Below, one piece after another: positions 19,775-29,070 of a stretch of DNA of 64,000 nt. This DNA is from Roseibium hamelinense (GTDB lineage: Bacteria; Pseudomonadota; Alphaproteobacteria; Rhizobiales; Stappiaceae): the NCBI RefSeq assembly GCF_007830545.1, contig NZ_VLLF01000005.1, forward strand, positions 297,298-361,297, in the 5' to 3' direction. The position numbers and the translations under genes are program-made. A model generated the notes under the pieces. It was not told the DNA's origin. It made no database searches and saw only the letters and a program-made list of their open reading frames with translations. How positions within the stretch are numbered: position 1 is the first letter of the stretch; each line of letters starts with the position of its first letter.

Positions 19775-19803
19775 AAAGGGCGCCAATTGGCGCCCTTTTT
19801 TTT
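19775..19803. terminator. Bidirectional terminator after the RTX metalloprotease gene
   Basis: AAAGGGCGCC and GGCGCCCTTT form ten perfect pairs around AATT, with eight T residues on the plus side and U4 on the minus side. It lies 8 bp past the stop of the minus-strand metalloprotease gene. Confidence 0.85.
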
Positions 19804-19810
19804 CTAGTAC

Positions 19811-22800
19811 CTAAACAATTACGAAGTCATCGGCGGTCATCTCAAGACGTTTCCCGATCGCCGCAAATTGAACTGCCGCGAGTTGTCCTGACCCATCCTC
19901 ATCGTACCAGAGGACACCATCGTTGGTGTCATAGATGATACGGTCATTTGCATCCTCACTCACCCCAAGCGAACTCATGTGAAATGCCGTTTCATCAAAC
20001 GCGCCAGCTTCTCCAAGCTTTGAGAAGATCAGTCTGTCAAGCAGGATTTTGTCATCCGCCACGTTGAAGTCGCGAATTTCGTCGACATTATCTGCACCCA
20101 GTTCGGTTGAAAAACGGAAGGCATCGCCGCCCGCACCACCGACCAAAACATCGGCTCCAAGCCCACCGTCCAGAAAATCATCGCCATTGCCGCCGAAAAG
20201 TCTGTCTGCGGCTGCAATCCCCGGCTGGACTGGTTCAGGCGGAAACTCAACCGAAACATTGAGTTTATAGGTGGAGCCTACAGGTACAACTTCGGTCCAT
20301 CCATCTGGGCTTGTGCTGGTCCAGCTTCCCTCCAAAATGTAGTAGGTGCCGGTCTCTTCGACAACGAAGACAGTGCTTGAGTCCCGGTTGCTGGTCGATC
20401 CGGGATCACCGCCCCCATCGTCGTTCTCAGTAACCACATTTCCGTCACTATCCAACAGACGAACCCAACTGTCATGAACATTTGGATCGGCAATTCCATC
20501 GATATCTATCGTCAAAATGGTTCCAGCTGCCAAGTCGATGCTGTAGTAGCCCCCCTTTCCGTTCCCGGTTGCACTGACTGTCGTATGAAGAACCGTCGTA
20601 GAATCAAAGATATCCGGATCTTCGGTTAGTGAGAAATTATTCGAAATATCGAAGGCAGTCTCGATCGAGTTGTTTGTCGCGTCAGGCCCAAGGGTTGCAT
20701 ATCCGGACCCTAGCCCCGGCCTCGGGATCGCTTCGGCTTGGTCGCCGAAGTCACCAAAGAGAATATCGTCGCCATCGCCAGCTCGTAGTGTGTCGCTACC
20801 GCCCTGACCTGTTAAGATGTTGTCGCCATCATCCCCTTTGATCCTGTCGTCAAATCCAGAGCCAGCAAGGTTCTCTATTGAAATGTAACGGTCCCCCTCA
20901 GACTTGCTCCGCGAGAGATTGAGTGAAACGCCAGTATCCGCGTCTGAATAATCTGCTGTATCGCTTCCTTCGCCACCGTTTAGGACATCTGCCCCACTAC
21001 CGCCTGTGAGCACATCGTTGCCGCCAGCGCCAAAGAGCTCATTGACGCCGCCGTCCCCGATAAGGCGGTCATCAAATGAAGAACCTACTGCATTTTCAAC
21101 ACCAACAATGATGTCATGCCGGATTGCAGTCCCTCTGCCGACAATTTGAACCGGCCCGTCAGCATCTCCTCCGCTCGCAGTGCCATTTGCAAGATCGATT
21201 GTCACGCCAGCAGAACTTCCCTCGTAAACAACAGTATCTATTCCACTGCCACCATCGAGGTAGTCCTGACCTGAGCCGCCGATTAGCGTATCATTTCCTC
21301 CCTCCCCATAGAGGATGTCACCATCATTGCCGCCATCAAGAACATCATCTCCATCCCGGCCGTTGAAAACATCGCCGCCACCACGGCCCCAGAAATGGTT
21401 GGCAGCATCCGTTCCCACGAACCGATCAATCCGATCGTCCGAGCCAATCAGGTTTTCGATACTGTCGAAGGTATCCCCCGATGCGGTTCCACCACTCGCG
21501 ACGTTGGTTTCCAAATTCACGAGAAGCTGGAATGGACTCTCCGTGCTGTAGTCAACCGTATCCGACCCGGCGCCGCCCCTGAAGATGTCCGCCCCGTCCT
21601 GACCACGCAGGATATCGTTGCCTTCGCCACCGTCGAGTAAATCGTTGCCGGCACCTCCAACAAGCGTGTCGTTTCCGCGACCACCATAGAGCGAATCCGC
21701 GCCATCGTCGGTTTCCGTTTGGTCCTCAAGATCGGCGATAGCGATTGTGTTGTTGATGTCACGGCTTGCCAGCGTATCGCGACCGCCGATGAGAAGGTCA
21801 TCACCATCTAGACCAAAAATGACGTCGCTTCCAGCACCTCCGTTGATAGTATTGTTGCCGCCGTCGCCAAAGACGGGACGGGCAGTTTGAGCGTCGGCTC
21901 CGACCTCTGCAACACTTTCGTTATCGTCGGTGTCAGGCTCCGCAAAGCCGCCATCGGCATAAATGATATTTTCGACATGTGCGAACGAACCGATGTCCAA
22001 ACCGCTTGCCAACACGATTACCGTATCGTTGCCGCCATCAGCTTCCTCGCGAACAATATCATAAGCAGAATCAACATAGTAGATATCGTCGCCATCGTTA
22101 CCGGCCATACGATCCGCGCCGCCGCGCCCGTCAAGGATATTGGCTCCGTCATTGCCGATCAGGATATCGTCATGACTGCTGCCGATGCCGTTCTCAATGA
22201 AATATTGAGTTTGATCCGCATTGTGGCCGTCAAAGATCGAAACATTGTTCCTATGACCATTCACGCTCGAGAACTGTCCAGCGCGCAAATCAAGAATGGT
22301 CCCGGCAGTAGACCCAGAAAAGTCGATCGTATCGTTTCCGCCAGTATCATGGATCACGAAACCGATATCCCGCTGCATTCCAGTCGAAGTCAGCTCATAA
22401 CCGTATTCTGTGCTCTTGAACCCGTAGACATTGTCTCCGGTATTGAGTTCAATGTTTTGGTATGTGCGTATGCCGTCTTCATCAACAGTTGAAAAGAAAC
22501 GACGAATAACCGCTTCAATGTCGCCCATCAGTGGTGTTGAGGCGGACCAACGACTGTCTTCGCCAACGTCAATTCCGTCAAAATATGACATTACGCTGTA
22601 TTGTTGGCGATCAAAGGTCCAGGTTGCGTTATTGAGATAGTTTATCTGAACGCCGCCAGGGCCACTATAGTTGTATAATCCTGGATGGTTCAATCCGAAT
22701 TCATGGCCAAATTCGTGAATGAACGTGTCGAAAACATAACCGCCAATGTCTGTTAGATTGGGTTCGGTATCATGGAACCTTTGTCCGACACTCACGTAAC

Positions 22801-23305
22801 GGTCGCTTGAAAACGCGCTTCCATCACTTTGTTCGCCAACCTCGGGACTTACAACTTCCATCCACTGAGTGTCGGGATCGAACGGCACATCATCCACTAC
22901 CTCGAATTGCATCGGAGTGACCGAAGACCACATGTTCAGAGCGCCTATGGCGGCCGCCTTGTAATCAGGATGATTGTTAAGCTCGCCAACGTTTATGACC
23001 AACGGCTGCGCCGTGGTTTCCGGCGTCAAGCTGCGTGGCAGCGCTCCGAGATAGTCCAGATACGCTTCATAATCCTCGCTTTTTCCAAAGGGATTTTCTG
23101 GACTTTGATCGTTGACCCACCAGATTTCAGAGTTTTGAGCTGCAGAGGCGCCCTCTTCAGAAAATCCAGCCGAACCGACCTCCCCCATGACCCCTAGCAC
23201 AAAACTATGCGTGTTGAGACCGGCGCCGCCATCTTCAACTTTTGCAGGTACCGGTTTTGCGTCGTAAGAAACCGAAAGCTGGTTGCTCAAACAGGAATTA
23301 CACAT
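19811..23305 (-). CDS. Large RTX metalloprotease, M10 serralysin-like, with PPC domain
   Basis: A 1164-residue secreted protease. The zinc site HEFGHEFGLNHPG (His197, His201, His207) and the Met-turn SVMSYF (237-242) are those of the M10/metzincin family. Many calcium-binding RTX nonapeptides follow (for example GGAGNDLLDGGEGND) in several blocks between about 330 and 860 and again near 1070. Between them lies a bacterial pre-peptidase C-terminal (PPC) type domain (about 900-1010, including DSWVRLLDSDGNVV). No N-terminal signal is present; the end RLEMTADDFVIV suits type I secretion. It is more than twice the size of classical serralysins. No type I exporter genes are nearby. Confidence 0.9.
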   Translation of the reverse strand: MCNSCLSNQLSVSYDAKPVPAKVEDGGAGLNTHSFVLGVMGEVGSAGFSEEGASAAQNSEIWWVNDQSPENPFGKSEDYEAYLDYLGALPRSLTPETTAQPLVINVGELNNHPDYKAAAIGALNMWSSVTPMQFEVVDDVPFDPDTQWMEVVSPEVGEQSDGSAFSSDRYVSVGQRFHDTEPNLTDIGGYVFDTFIHEFGHEFGLNHPGLYNYSGPGGVQINYLNNATWTFDRQQYSVMSYFDGIDVGEDSRWSASTPLMGDIEAVIRRFFSTVDEDGIRTYQNIELNTGDNVYGFKSTEYGYELTSTGMQRDIGFVIHDTGGNDTIDFSGSTAGTILDLRAGQFSSVNGHRNNVSIFDGHNADQTQYFIENGIGSSHDDILIGNDGANILDGRGGADRMAGNDGDDIYYVDSAYDIVREEADGGNDTVIVLASGLDIGSFAHVENIIYADGGFAEPDTDDNESVAEVGADAQTARPVFGDGGNNTINGGAGSDVIFGLDGDDLLIGGRDTLASRDINNTIAIADLEDQTETDDGADSLYGGRGNDTLVGGAGNDLLDGGEGNDILRGQDGADIFRGGAGSDTVDYSTESPFQLLVNLETNVASGGTASGDTFDSIENLIGSDDRIDRFVGTDAANHFWGRGGGDVFNGRDGDDVLDGGNDGDILYGEGGNDTLIGGSGQDYLDGGSGIDTVVYEGSSAGVTIDLANGTASGGDADGPVQIVGRGTAIRHDIIVGVENAVGSSFDDRLIGDGGVNELFGAGGNDVLTGGSGADVLNGGEGSDTADYSDADTGVSLNLSRSKSEGDRYISIENLAGSGFDDRIKGDDGDNILTGQGGSDTLRAGDGDDILFGDFGDQAEAIPRPGLGSGYATLGPDATNNSIETAFDISNNFSLTEDPDIFDSTTVLHTTVSATGNGKGGYYSIDLAAGTILTIDIDGIADPNVHDSWVRLLDSDGNVVTENDDGGGDPGSTSNRDSSTVFVVEETGTYYILEGSWTSTSPDGWTEVVPVGSTYKLNVSVEFPPEPVQPGIAAADRLFGGNGDDFLDGGLGADVLVGGAGGDAFRFSTELGADNVDEIRDFNVADDKILLDRLIFSKLGEAGAFDETAFHMSSLGVSEDANDRIIYDTNDGVLWYDEDGSGQLAAVQFAAIGKRLEMTADDFVIV

Positions 23306-23680
23306 TCAAACCTCAATTTTTTGATTGCATATATATGCTGTAATAACTTTTAGTTGTATTCAAGTGTCTTATTTTGGCGGGTTGTGTATGCCCCCCAATC
23401 CTATTTTCTATCTATTGGTGTATTTTGCGTTTTTGCCAGAATTTTGTCGCCATCAAATACCAAAATCCCACAGCCGATTTTCGACACGTCGCACTGTCGG
23501 GACACTGAAGGTCCTGAGGCATCGGTTGCTTACTGCTGTAAATCGTCCAGATTTCTGACGAAAACCAGATGAGCTGGCCGACATCACGCTAGAGTGCAGT
23601 ACCACACAAACTCTGTTAAGAGCGGTGTGCGGTGGCGTCTAAAATGCCCAAAACAGTTTTCTGAAGGTCCGGCGCAGCAA
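23306..23680. other. AT-rich spacer upstream of the RTX metalloprotease
   Basis: About 375 bases without a credible gene. GCATATATATGC at 23327-23338 is a perfect 12-bp palindrome 22 bp before the metalloprotease start and may be its -10 region or an operator. The rest is AT-rich with no clear motif. Confidence 0.5.
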
Positions 23681-24133
23681 ATGAGTCTTACAGTTCCACC
23701 ACCGATTATCGGTATATTTTATGGATTTTTGATTTGGCTGGGCGCTCGCTGGTTCCCTGAGCTATCGGTCACATTTCCCGGTCAGAGTGCTTTTGCGGGT
23801 ATCCTTGGCCTCATCGGCGCCACGATGGACGCGACAAGCGTGCTGGCTTTCATAAAGGCCCGGACCACGATCTCACCATTGTCCCCATCGAACACAAAGA
23901 AGTTTGTCAGAACTGGATTTTACCGGATTTCTCGCAATCCGATGTATCTGGGAATGGCTTTGCTTCTCTCAGCTTACGGTGTTTGGCTTGGCAGCTTCAT
24001 TTTGGTCCCGGTACTTTGTTTGTTCGTGTGGTATCTGACCACCTTCCAAATCAAACCCGAAGAGATCGAACTTCGGCGGAAATTTGGCGAAGGATACGAC
24101 CAATACTGTAGCGCAGTCCGCCGCTGGATATAG
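23681..24133 (+). CDS. ICMT/PEMT-family membrane methyltransferase
   Basis: About 150 residues with three to four membrane segments (PPIIGIFYGFLIWLGARWF, AFAGILGLIGATM, YLGMALLLSAYGVWLGSF, VLCLFVWYLTTF). The C-terminal signature RTGFYRISRNPMYLGM followed by EEIELRRKFGEGYDQYCSAVRRWI marks the isoprenylcysteine carboxyl methyltransferase / phospholipid methyltransferase superfamily, where it binds SAM. The substrate in bacteria is not known. I place the start at ATG 23681; an earlier GTG at 23594 adds a hydrophilic, unconserved stretch. Ribosome-binding site weak. It stands alone just before the glycosyltransferase run. Confidence 0.8.
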   Translation: MSLTVPPPIIGIFYGFLIWLGARWFPELSVTFPGQSAFAGILGLIGATMDATSVLAFIKARTTISPLSPSNTKKFVRTGFYRISRNPMYLGMALLLSAYGVWLGSFILVPVLCLFVWYLTTFQIKPEEIELRRKFGEGYDQYCSAVRRWI

Positions 24134-24205
24134 CCGCAGCACAATTTGCGCACACCCGGCGGCTTGGATAAAAGTTCGTAACTCGGCAGTTGGAACCCAG
24201 GCATT

Positions 24206-25306
24206 ATGAAACTCGGCATTGTGCTGCCACGGGGCATGCATTTTTCCAAAACAGGCGCAACCTCCATTGATCTCGTGGCGCGGGACCTAGTTCTGCGTAG
24301 CCGCTTTCAAGCAGATACTTGTGTTGTTGGCGGCCTGGTTGAGAACCCGTTTCCGGACGTGAACTTCATTCCTGTGCCACCAAAAGCAATTGCAAAAAAC
24401 GCAGCGATCATCTTGCAGCGCGAATGCCCTGATCTTGTGGTTGTGCATCAACATGCCGAGAGCGCATCGTTTATCGCGCGGAGGCTTCCTCACCTCCCGG
24501 TCGTCCTGCACCGGCACGGCCTGATGCGCCACAAGCGAGGGCTTCTCTCGCGATGGCGAAAGGGCCGTGCCCTGAAGCACTTAAGCGCCGCGATCTTTGT
24601 GAGCGACTACATCAGATCCAGTTTCTTAGCGGCATACCCGCAGAACAACCTGCCAACCTTTGTTGTGCCAAACGGTGTTGACGGTGTCTCTTGGGAGCCA
24701 TCTGAGACGAAAGAAAAAACGATCGTGTATGTCGGCAGAGCCCGGGAAGACAAAGGTGTCATCCATCTATTGGATGCTTTTTTGCGTGCAAAGCCAGATA
24801 CTTGGCGTTTGCATCTTGTGCTTGCCGTGCAGACTCAAGACGAACGAAGAATATTCGAGAAAATCACTGGGAAGGCCTGTTCCCATACAGGTGTCGTTAT
24901 TGAAAAGAACCTCGATTTCACGCAGGTTCAAAGAGCGCTTGGTAGAGCATCGATCGCGGCACTCCCATCCATCGTTGCCGAGGGATTTCCGCGAGCCGTG
25001 GTGGAAGCCATGGCCTGCAAATGCGCGATCATTACAACCCCAACCGGCGGCACTCCCGAAGCCGCGGGCGACACCGTGCACTACCTACCGATGCCGGGTG
25101 CTCCAGATTTTTTACAGCAGATCGCCGCCGCTCTCCAGCTCGTCATGGAAGATATCGATTACCGTAAAAAGCTTGCAAGTGCGGCACGAGAAAGGTTTGA
25201 AGCACAAATCGAAATCGGGCGGGTCGCAAAACGCTACGATGATGTGCTGGAAACCATTTTAAAAACAAGAACAGCCGATACTCGCCAGCCGGAGAATACA
25301 AGATGA
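24206..25306 (+). CDS. Glycosyltransferase family 4
   Basis: A 366-residue GT-B retaining glycosyltransferase that transfers an activated sugar in polysaccharide or lipid-glycan synthesis. The N-terminal domain has LHRHGLMRHKRG. The C-terminal domain has VYVGRAREDKGVIHLLDAF, the GT4 sugar-nucleotide motif AALPSIVAEGFPRAVVEAMACKCAII (E-x7-E) and TPTGGTPEAAGD. No membrane anchor is visible. Its stop overlaps the start of the next gene by four bases (ATGA), so the two are translationally coupled. Confidence 0.9.
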   Translation: MKLGIVLPRGMHFSKTGATSIDLVARDLVLRSRFQADTCVVGGLVENPFPDVNFIPVPPKAIAKNAAIILQRECPDLVVVHQHAESASFIARRLPHLPVVLHRHGLMRHKRGLLSRWRKGRALKHLSAAIFVSDYIRSSFLAAYPQNNLPTFVVPNGVDGVSWEPSETKEKTIVYVGRAREDKGVIHLLDAFLRAKPDTWRLHLVLAVQTQDERRIFEKITGKACSHTGVVIEKNLDFTQVQRALGRASIAALPSIVAEGFPRAVVEAMACKCAIITTPTGGTPEAAGDTVHYLPMPGAPDFLQQIAAALQLVMEDIDYRKKLASAARERFEAQIEIGRVAKRYDDVLETILKTRTADTRQPENTR

Positions 25307-26262
25307 GTATAGCGGAAAGTAATACCGGCCGGATTGGCGTTTTGGTGTGTACTGCAGACCGACCAAAAATGCTGCTTCGATGCCTTAAGTCACTTGCCGC
25401 TCAAGAGATTCCGGAGTCTTGGACTCTGGAGATCGTGGTCGTGGAAAATGACCAAGAGCCAAAGTCCAGACAAGCGGTGCTCGAGTTTGCAGCATCACAG
25501 AAGGTCCCGATACACTACGCACAGGAAAAAACACGCGGTATTCCCTTTGCCCGGAACAAGTCGCTTGAACAGGCATTGAGACAAGGTTTCGATATTGTCG
25601 CCTTGATCGATGATGACGAAAAAGCCGAAGATGGCTGGTTAAACGCGCATTTCCAAACCCTCATGAAAGACAACATATCGGTCAGCTATGGGCCGGTGAC
25701 CAAAACATTCGAGGTGGAGCCTCCGAGCTGGTTCCCACCAGAAGTGCCATCCAAAAACACACCAGGAATGGAGCTCAAACGCGCCTCGACCAACAACGTC
25801 GCGTTCCTATCAGATCTCATCAATCCTCCGCACAACCTGAGATTCAATCCCGTCTTCCTGCATGGTTATGAAGATCTGGACTTTTTCGAAACCGCCCACG
25901 CACGCGGTTTTAAAATAGTCTGGACACCGGACGCGGTCGTTAATGAATATGTCCCGGAAAACCGGTTGACCGCTGCGCGGATGTTGGGCTTTGTTCGCGC
26001 CAGTGCAACGGCACATGTTCAAGTCGGAATATTGCGGAATGGCTATCCCAAAACTTTTGTCAAATTTGGCTTGAAGGGCCTGCGACGTCTGATTTCGAGC
26101 ACCGTGCTTCTTGTCATTCTTGCACCGCTCTACCGTGGCGGATGGCAAAGCCTTGAGAAGCGTTACTACAAAAATCGCATGCGCTTTGCCCGGGCGATTG
26201 GCAACCTACGCGGTATTTTTCTGCAGTCGGCAAGCTACTACGATAAGATTGACGGGCATTGA
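25303..26262 (+). CDS. Glycosyltransferase family 2
   Basis: A 319-residue GT-A inverting glycosyltransferase. It opens with IGVLVCTADRPKMLLRCLKSL and has the DXD-type metal site VALIDDDEKAEDGWL and the acceptor-side region NPVFLHGYEDLDFFETAHARG (ED motif). A C-terminal hydrophobic segment (LISSTVLLVILAPLYRGG) may hold it at the membrane. ATGA overlap with the GT4 gene upstream; the next gene starts 4 bp after its stop. The donor and acceptor sugars cannot be read from sequence. Confidence 0.9.
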   Translation: MSIAESNTGRIGVLVCTADRPKMLLRCLKSLAAQEIPESWTLEIVVVENDQEPKSRQAVLEFAASQKVPIHYAQEKTRGIPFARNKSLEQALRQGFDIVALIDDDEKAEDGWLNAHFQTLMKDNISVSYGPVTKTFEVEPPSWFPPEVPSKNTPGMELKRASTNNVAFLSDLINPPHNLRFNPVFLHGYEDLDFFETAHARGFKIVWTPDAVVNEYVPENRLTAARMLGFVRASATAHVQVGILRNGYPKTFVKFGLKGLRRLISSTVLLVILAPLYRGGWQSLEKRYYKNRMRFARAIGNLRGIFLQSASYYDKIDGH

Positions 26263-26266
26263 GGCA

Positions 26267-27007
26267 ATGATCGAAAAACGCGTTTTCGCGTTCTGGACTG
26301 GCTCAAACGAGATGTCACCAGAACGCCAAAAGTGCCTTCAAAGTCTTGGCAATACTGATCTTGACGTTGTTTTGGTAACACCCAGCACGCTTGACAACTG
26401 GGTCCTCCCAGAGCACCCCCTGCATTCAGCCTATGAGTACCTGTCTGCGGTGCACAAGTCCGATTATCTCCGTCCGTATTTCATGCATTACCATGGTGGT
26501 GGATACGCAGACATTAAGTTGACCACGGCATCCTGGCGGCCGGCGTTTGACCAACTTGCAAAAACCCCGGACGCGTATGCCATCGGCTACCGGGAAAAGT
26601 CCGGTAAAGGCGTTGCTCACATCCACCGCCACCGCTTGCTCGGCAAGAGTTATATTCTCAACAATCAAACGAACACATTTGCCAACACAATGCGATACCG
26701 TTGGCTTCGGAGCCAGTGGCGCTCACTGATCGGCATGTGCGGGTATATTTGCAAACCCGCATCGCCATTCACCAGCGACTGGCTCAGCCAAGTTGAGGAC
26801 CGGCTGGACCTTCTGCTGCCGGCATTGAGAAGCAATCCGGCGACCAACCCAAGGGCCGCGTCGGATCAACCACCTGCGTCAGGAGAAACAGCCTACCCGC
26901 TGCCATGGTCGGCGATTTGCGCAGATGTGATCCACCCGTTGGTTTACCGGCACAGGCGTCATATCCTGCAAGGACTTCCGGCCCCGAGTTTTAAAAACTA
27001 CCTTTAA
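26267..27007 (+). CDS. Capsular-polysaccharide-synthesis / GT32-like glycosyltransferase
   Basis: A 246-residue protein with the layout of the GT32 and Caps_synth families: RVFAFWTGSNEMSPERQKCL at the start, then AVHKSDYLRPYFMHYHGGGYADIKL, where the conserved SD-x2-R and G-G-x-Y-x-D elements are seen. The usual DXD reads DIK, so the second metal ligand is missing or replaced. I start at 26267 (GAGG six bases before), because the longer frame runs inside the GT2 gene. It is the third gene of the glycosyltransferase operon. Confidence 0.75.
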   Translation: MIEKRVFAFWTGSNEMSPERQKCLQSLGNTDLDVVLVTPSTLDNWVLPEHPLHSAYEYLSAVHKSDYLRPYFMHYHGGGYADIKLTTASWRPAFDQLAKTPDAYAIGYREKSGKGVAHIHRHRLLGKSYILNNQTNTFANTMRYRWLRSQWRSLIGMCGYICKPASPFTSDWLSQVEDRLDLLLPALRSNPATNPRAASDQPPASGETAYPLPWSAICADVIHPLVYRHRRHILQGLPAPSFKNYL

Positions 27008-27012
27008 TCGTA

Positions 27013-28095
27013 TCAAAGCTGTAAGAGAACATGCTGCAGCTCTGACAGATCCACTTCCGTGCTTGCCGTAAAATCTCTACCTTGCGGATTTCGGGTCATA
27101 AGGCTGCGGTATCGGAAGTTCTTTTCTCGCGCGATCATGAAATAGTGTGGCGAGCCCATAGTTGGTGAAAACAATTCTATCAACGTTGTTGGTTTAGCCC
27201 GCCGAAAAACAAGATTGGTCAAACCCGCTCCATGTTGACCAAGTACAACTTCCGCCTCACTAAATAGCTTAGCTTGTTTTTTGAGTGTAAGCTCGCCCGG
27301 GTCAACGACCTCAAAACCGTGTTTTTTAGCCAAGTCAATCACAGCGCCTCTATTCCTCAGCGCCCGGCCATTGGCTGCATTTTCTCCACGCAGCACAAGC
27401 AGGCGACGTTTATTGGCCGGTTCAAGATCAAGTTCCAGCTTTTCACACAACCAATCAAAAAACGGCCTCCGGCAAAAGGGACTCTGCACCAAATAAAGCT
27501 CTTCAATCCGCAAGACCTCTTTTCGTTTTTGCCGGACGACTTGGCGCCCCCCAAAAAGCCCAAGAGCTTCGGCCTCTTTAAAGAAGCTGGTTGCACCCGT
27601 CTTCTCTGAGACAATGACCGGTGCCGACGGGCAAATGCCGAGGTGTTCTGCCGAATGCAATTTCGACAAGACATAGAGAAAAAAATGGAAGTAGTTGTCG
27701 CCATGAAAGTGATGCAACGAAATAGCTTTTGGCAAACACAAAGCCGGCTTTTGAAGATGCTTTAAAAATGAAGGGTTTTTTTCCGTTTGTGACCGGTCGC
27801 TGCTTCCCCACACAACACGCCCCTGCTTGAATATTATTCCCATCTTAGGGTCCAGGGTGCACGGGCCTGTAACTCTGTAGACCGCCTCCCGGTCCGATAA
27901 TTTGCTCCAGGAGTGCAAAAACTCAACGGCCTGCGCCGGAAGTGGTTTGGGCCATTCCACATCGTAGGGAGAATATTCGTTCTCGGTAACGGGTGTGGTA
28001 GCCGTTTCAAATGCCACCGTCGGCCACAGTTGCCCCACTTTGGATGTCAATGATTTGCGAAGCCGGTGATAGGCATCACGGAACGGATAACTCAT
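27013..28095 (-). CDS. Glycosyltransferase family 61 protein
   Basis: 360 residues of the GT61 (DUF563) family, enzymes that transfer xylose, GlcNAc or similar sugars. The key run is EVVLGQHGAGLTNLVFRRAKPTTLIELFSP near residue 290, with ISLHHFHGDNYFHFFLYVLSKL earlier, both typical. It has no membrane segment or signal. It converges on the GT32-like gene with a five-base gap, so it belongs to the same surface-glycan locus but is transcribed separately. Confidence 0.85.
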   Translation of the reverse strand: MSYPFRDAYHRLRKSLTSKVGQLWPTVAFETATTPVTENEYSPYDVEWPKPLPAQAVEFLHSWSKLSDREAVYRVTGPCTLDPKMGIIFKQGRVVWGSSDRSQTEKNPSFLKHLQKPALCLPKAISLHHFHGDNYFHFFLYVLSKLHSAEHLGICPSAPVIVSEKTGATSFFKEAEALGLFGGRQVVRQKRKEVLRIEELYLVQSPFCRRPFFDWLCEKLELDLEPANKRRLLVLRGENAANGRALRNRGAVIDLAKKHGFEVVDPGELTLKKQAKLFSEAEVVLGQHGAGLTNLVFRRAKPTTLIELFSPTMGSPHYFMIAREKNFRYRSLMTRNPQGRDFTASTEVDLSELQHVLLQL

Positions 28096-28136
28096 CTCTT
28101 AGTTCGTCCATCAGATCGGTGGCGCGATCAGGTTTG

Positions 28137-29048
28137 TTATGGCCGACGGAACCCGATTTTTTTCGGCAATACCGAGACCTCGAGCCTTGTATCGTGGATC
28201 GGTTCACCATCAAGATTAAACTGCAGCGGCTTATCAGTTTCGATAATGACTGCTTTGACCCTACGCATGATCAGGCTGTCGCGCAGACCATCGGGCCCAT
28301 ATTCGATCAAACGGCCAAGTAGGTCTGCGACATCATCTCCCCGAGGGTAGGGTACGATGGTGAGATCCAGGAACCCGTCGTCAAGAAGCGCATCCGGGCA
28401 TAATTCGACACCGCCACCTGCCTGTTTTCCGTTTCCAACGGCAATTGCGAGAAAATCCCCCCTCCATGAGAAGTCTTCAGCCGATATCGCCCCATGGCTA
28501 GATGCGAGCTCCGAAAACCTGTGCAACCCGGTGAAAAGGTAGGCTGCGCCGCCAAGCACACGTTTCAGGTTCGGATCCGTTTCTGACGTCACACTGGCCC
28601 CAAAACCTCCGGTCGCCATGTTTATGAAAGCCCGGCCATTGACGGAGCCAACGTCGGTCGGCTTGGGTTGGCACCGCGCTGCGAACCTGAGACACCCCAA
28701 AATATCACTCGGATCAAGGCCAACGCCACGAGCGAAATCATTGGCCGTGCCCAGCGGCAGCACAGCCAACTCAAATGGCAGTGTTTTATCTCCCTGCAGA
28801 CCATCAAGAAGCGCGGCAACAATCTCGTTGACGGTTCCATCTCCTCCCGCGGCTACCAATGTGGAAATCTGGTCCTCAGCTGCTTCATCCAATGCTTCCA
28901 ATGCAAGGCGTTGCGTGTCTCCGGCCTCCCAAGTCACACGGACACTGACCGTATGGCCCATTTTTCTGACCGCATCGACTGCGCGCCGGACATCGTCACG
29001 AAGCGCAGCTTTCCCGTTTAAGATCACTCTTAGATGTTGCTTCGACAC
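28137..29048 (-). CDS. YegS/DgkB-type lipid kinase
   Basis: A 303-residue soluble lipid kinase of the diacylglycerol-kinase catalytic family. The ATP-binding motif AAGGDGTVNEIVAAL (about 67-81) and LPLGTANDFARGVGL are both clear, followed by GFGASVTSETD and the C-terminal DGLRDSLIMRRVKAVIIETDKPLQFNLDGEP. Likely substrates are phosphatidylglycerol or diacylglycerol at the inner face of the membrane. The start is GTG with AAGGAG upstream. GT61 lies downstream on the same strand after 41 bp. Confidence 0.88.
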   Translation of the reverse strand: MSKQHLRVILNGKAALRDDVRRAVDAVRKMGHTVSVRVTWEAGDTQRLALEALDEAAEDQISTLVAAGGDGTVNEIVAALLDGLQGDKTLPFELAVLPLGTANDFARGVGLDPSDILGCLRFAARCQPKPTDVGSVNGRAFINMATGGFGASVTSETDPNLKRVLGGAAYLFTGLHRFSELASSHGAISAEDFSWRGDFLAIAVGNGKQAGGGVELCPDALLDDGFLDLTIVPYPRGDDVADLLGRLIEYGPDGLRDSLIMRRVKAVIIETDKPLQFNLDGEPIHDTRLEVSVLPKKIGFRRP

Positions 29049-29070
29049 GTTCTGCGAAGCTCCTTATCAA

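Noticed and set aside
20000..22200. Repeat array inside the RTX gene as a DNA repeat or CRISPR
   Set aside because: The repetition is protein-level glycine/aspartate nonapeptides with degenerate DNA, not identical DNA repeats with spacers.
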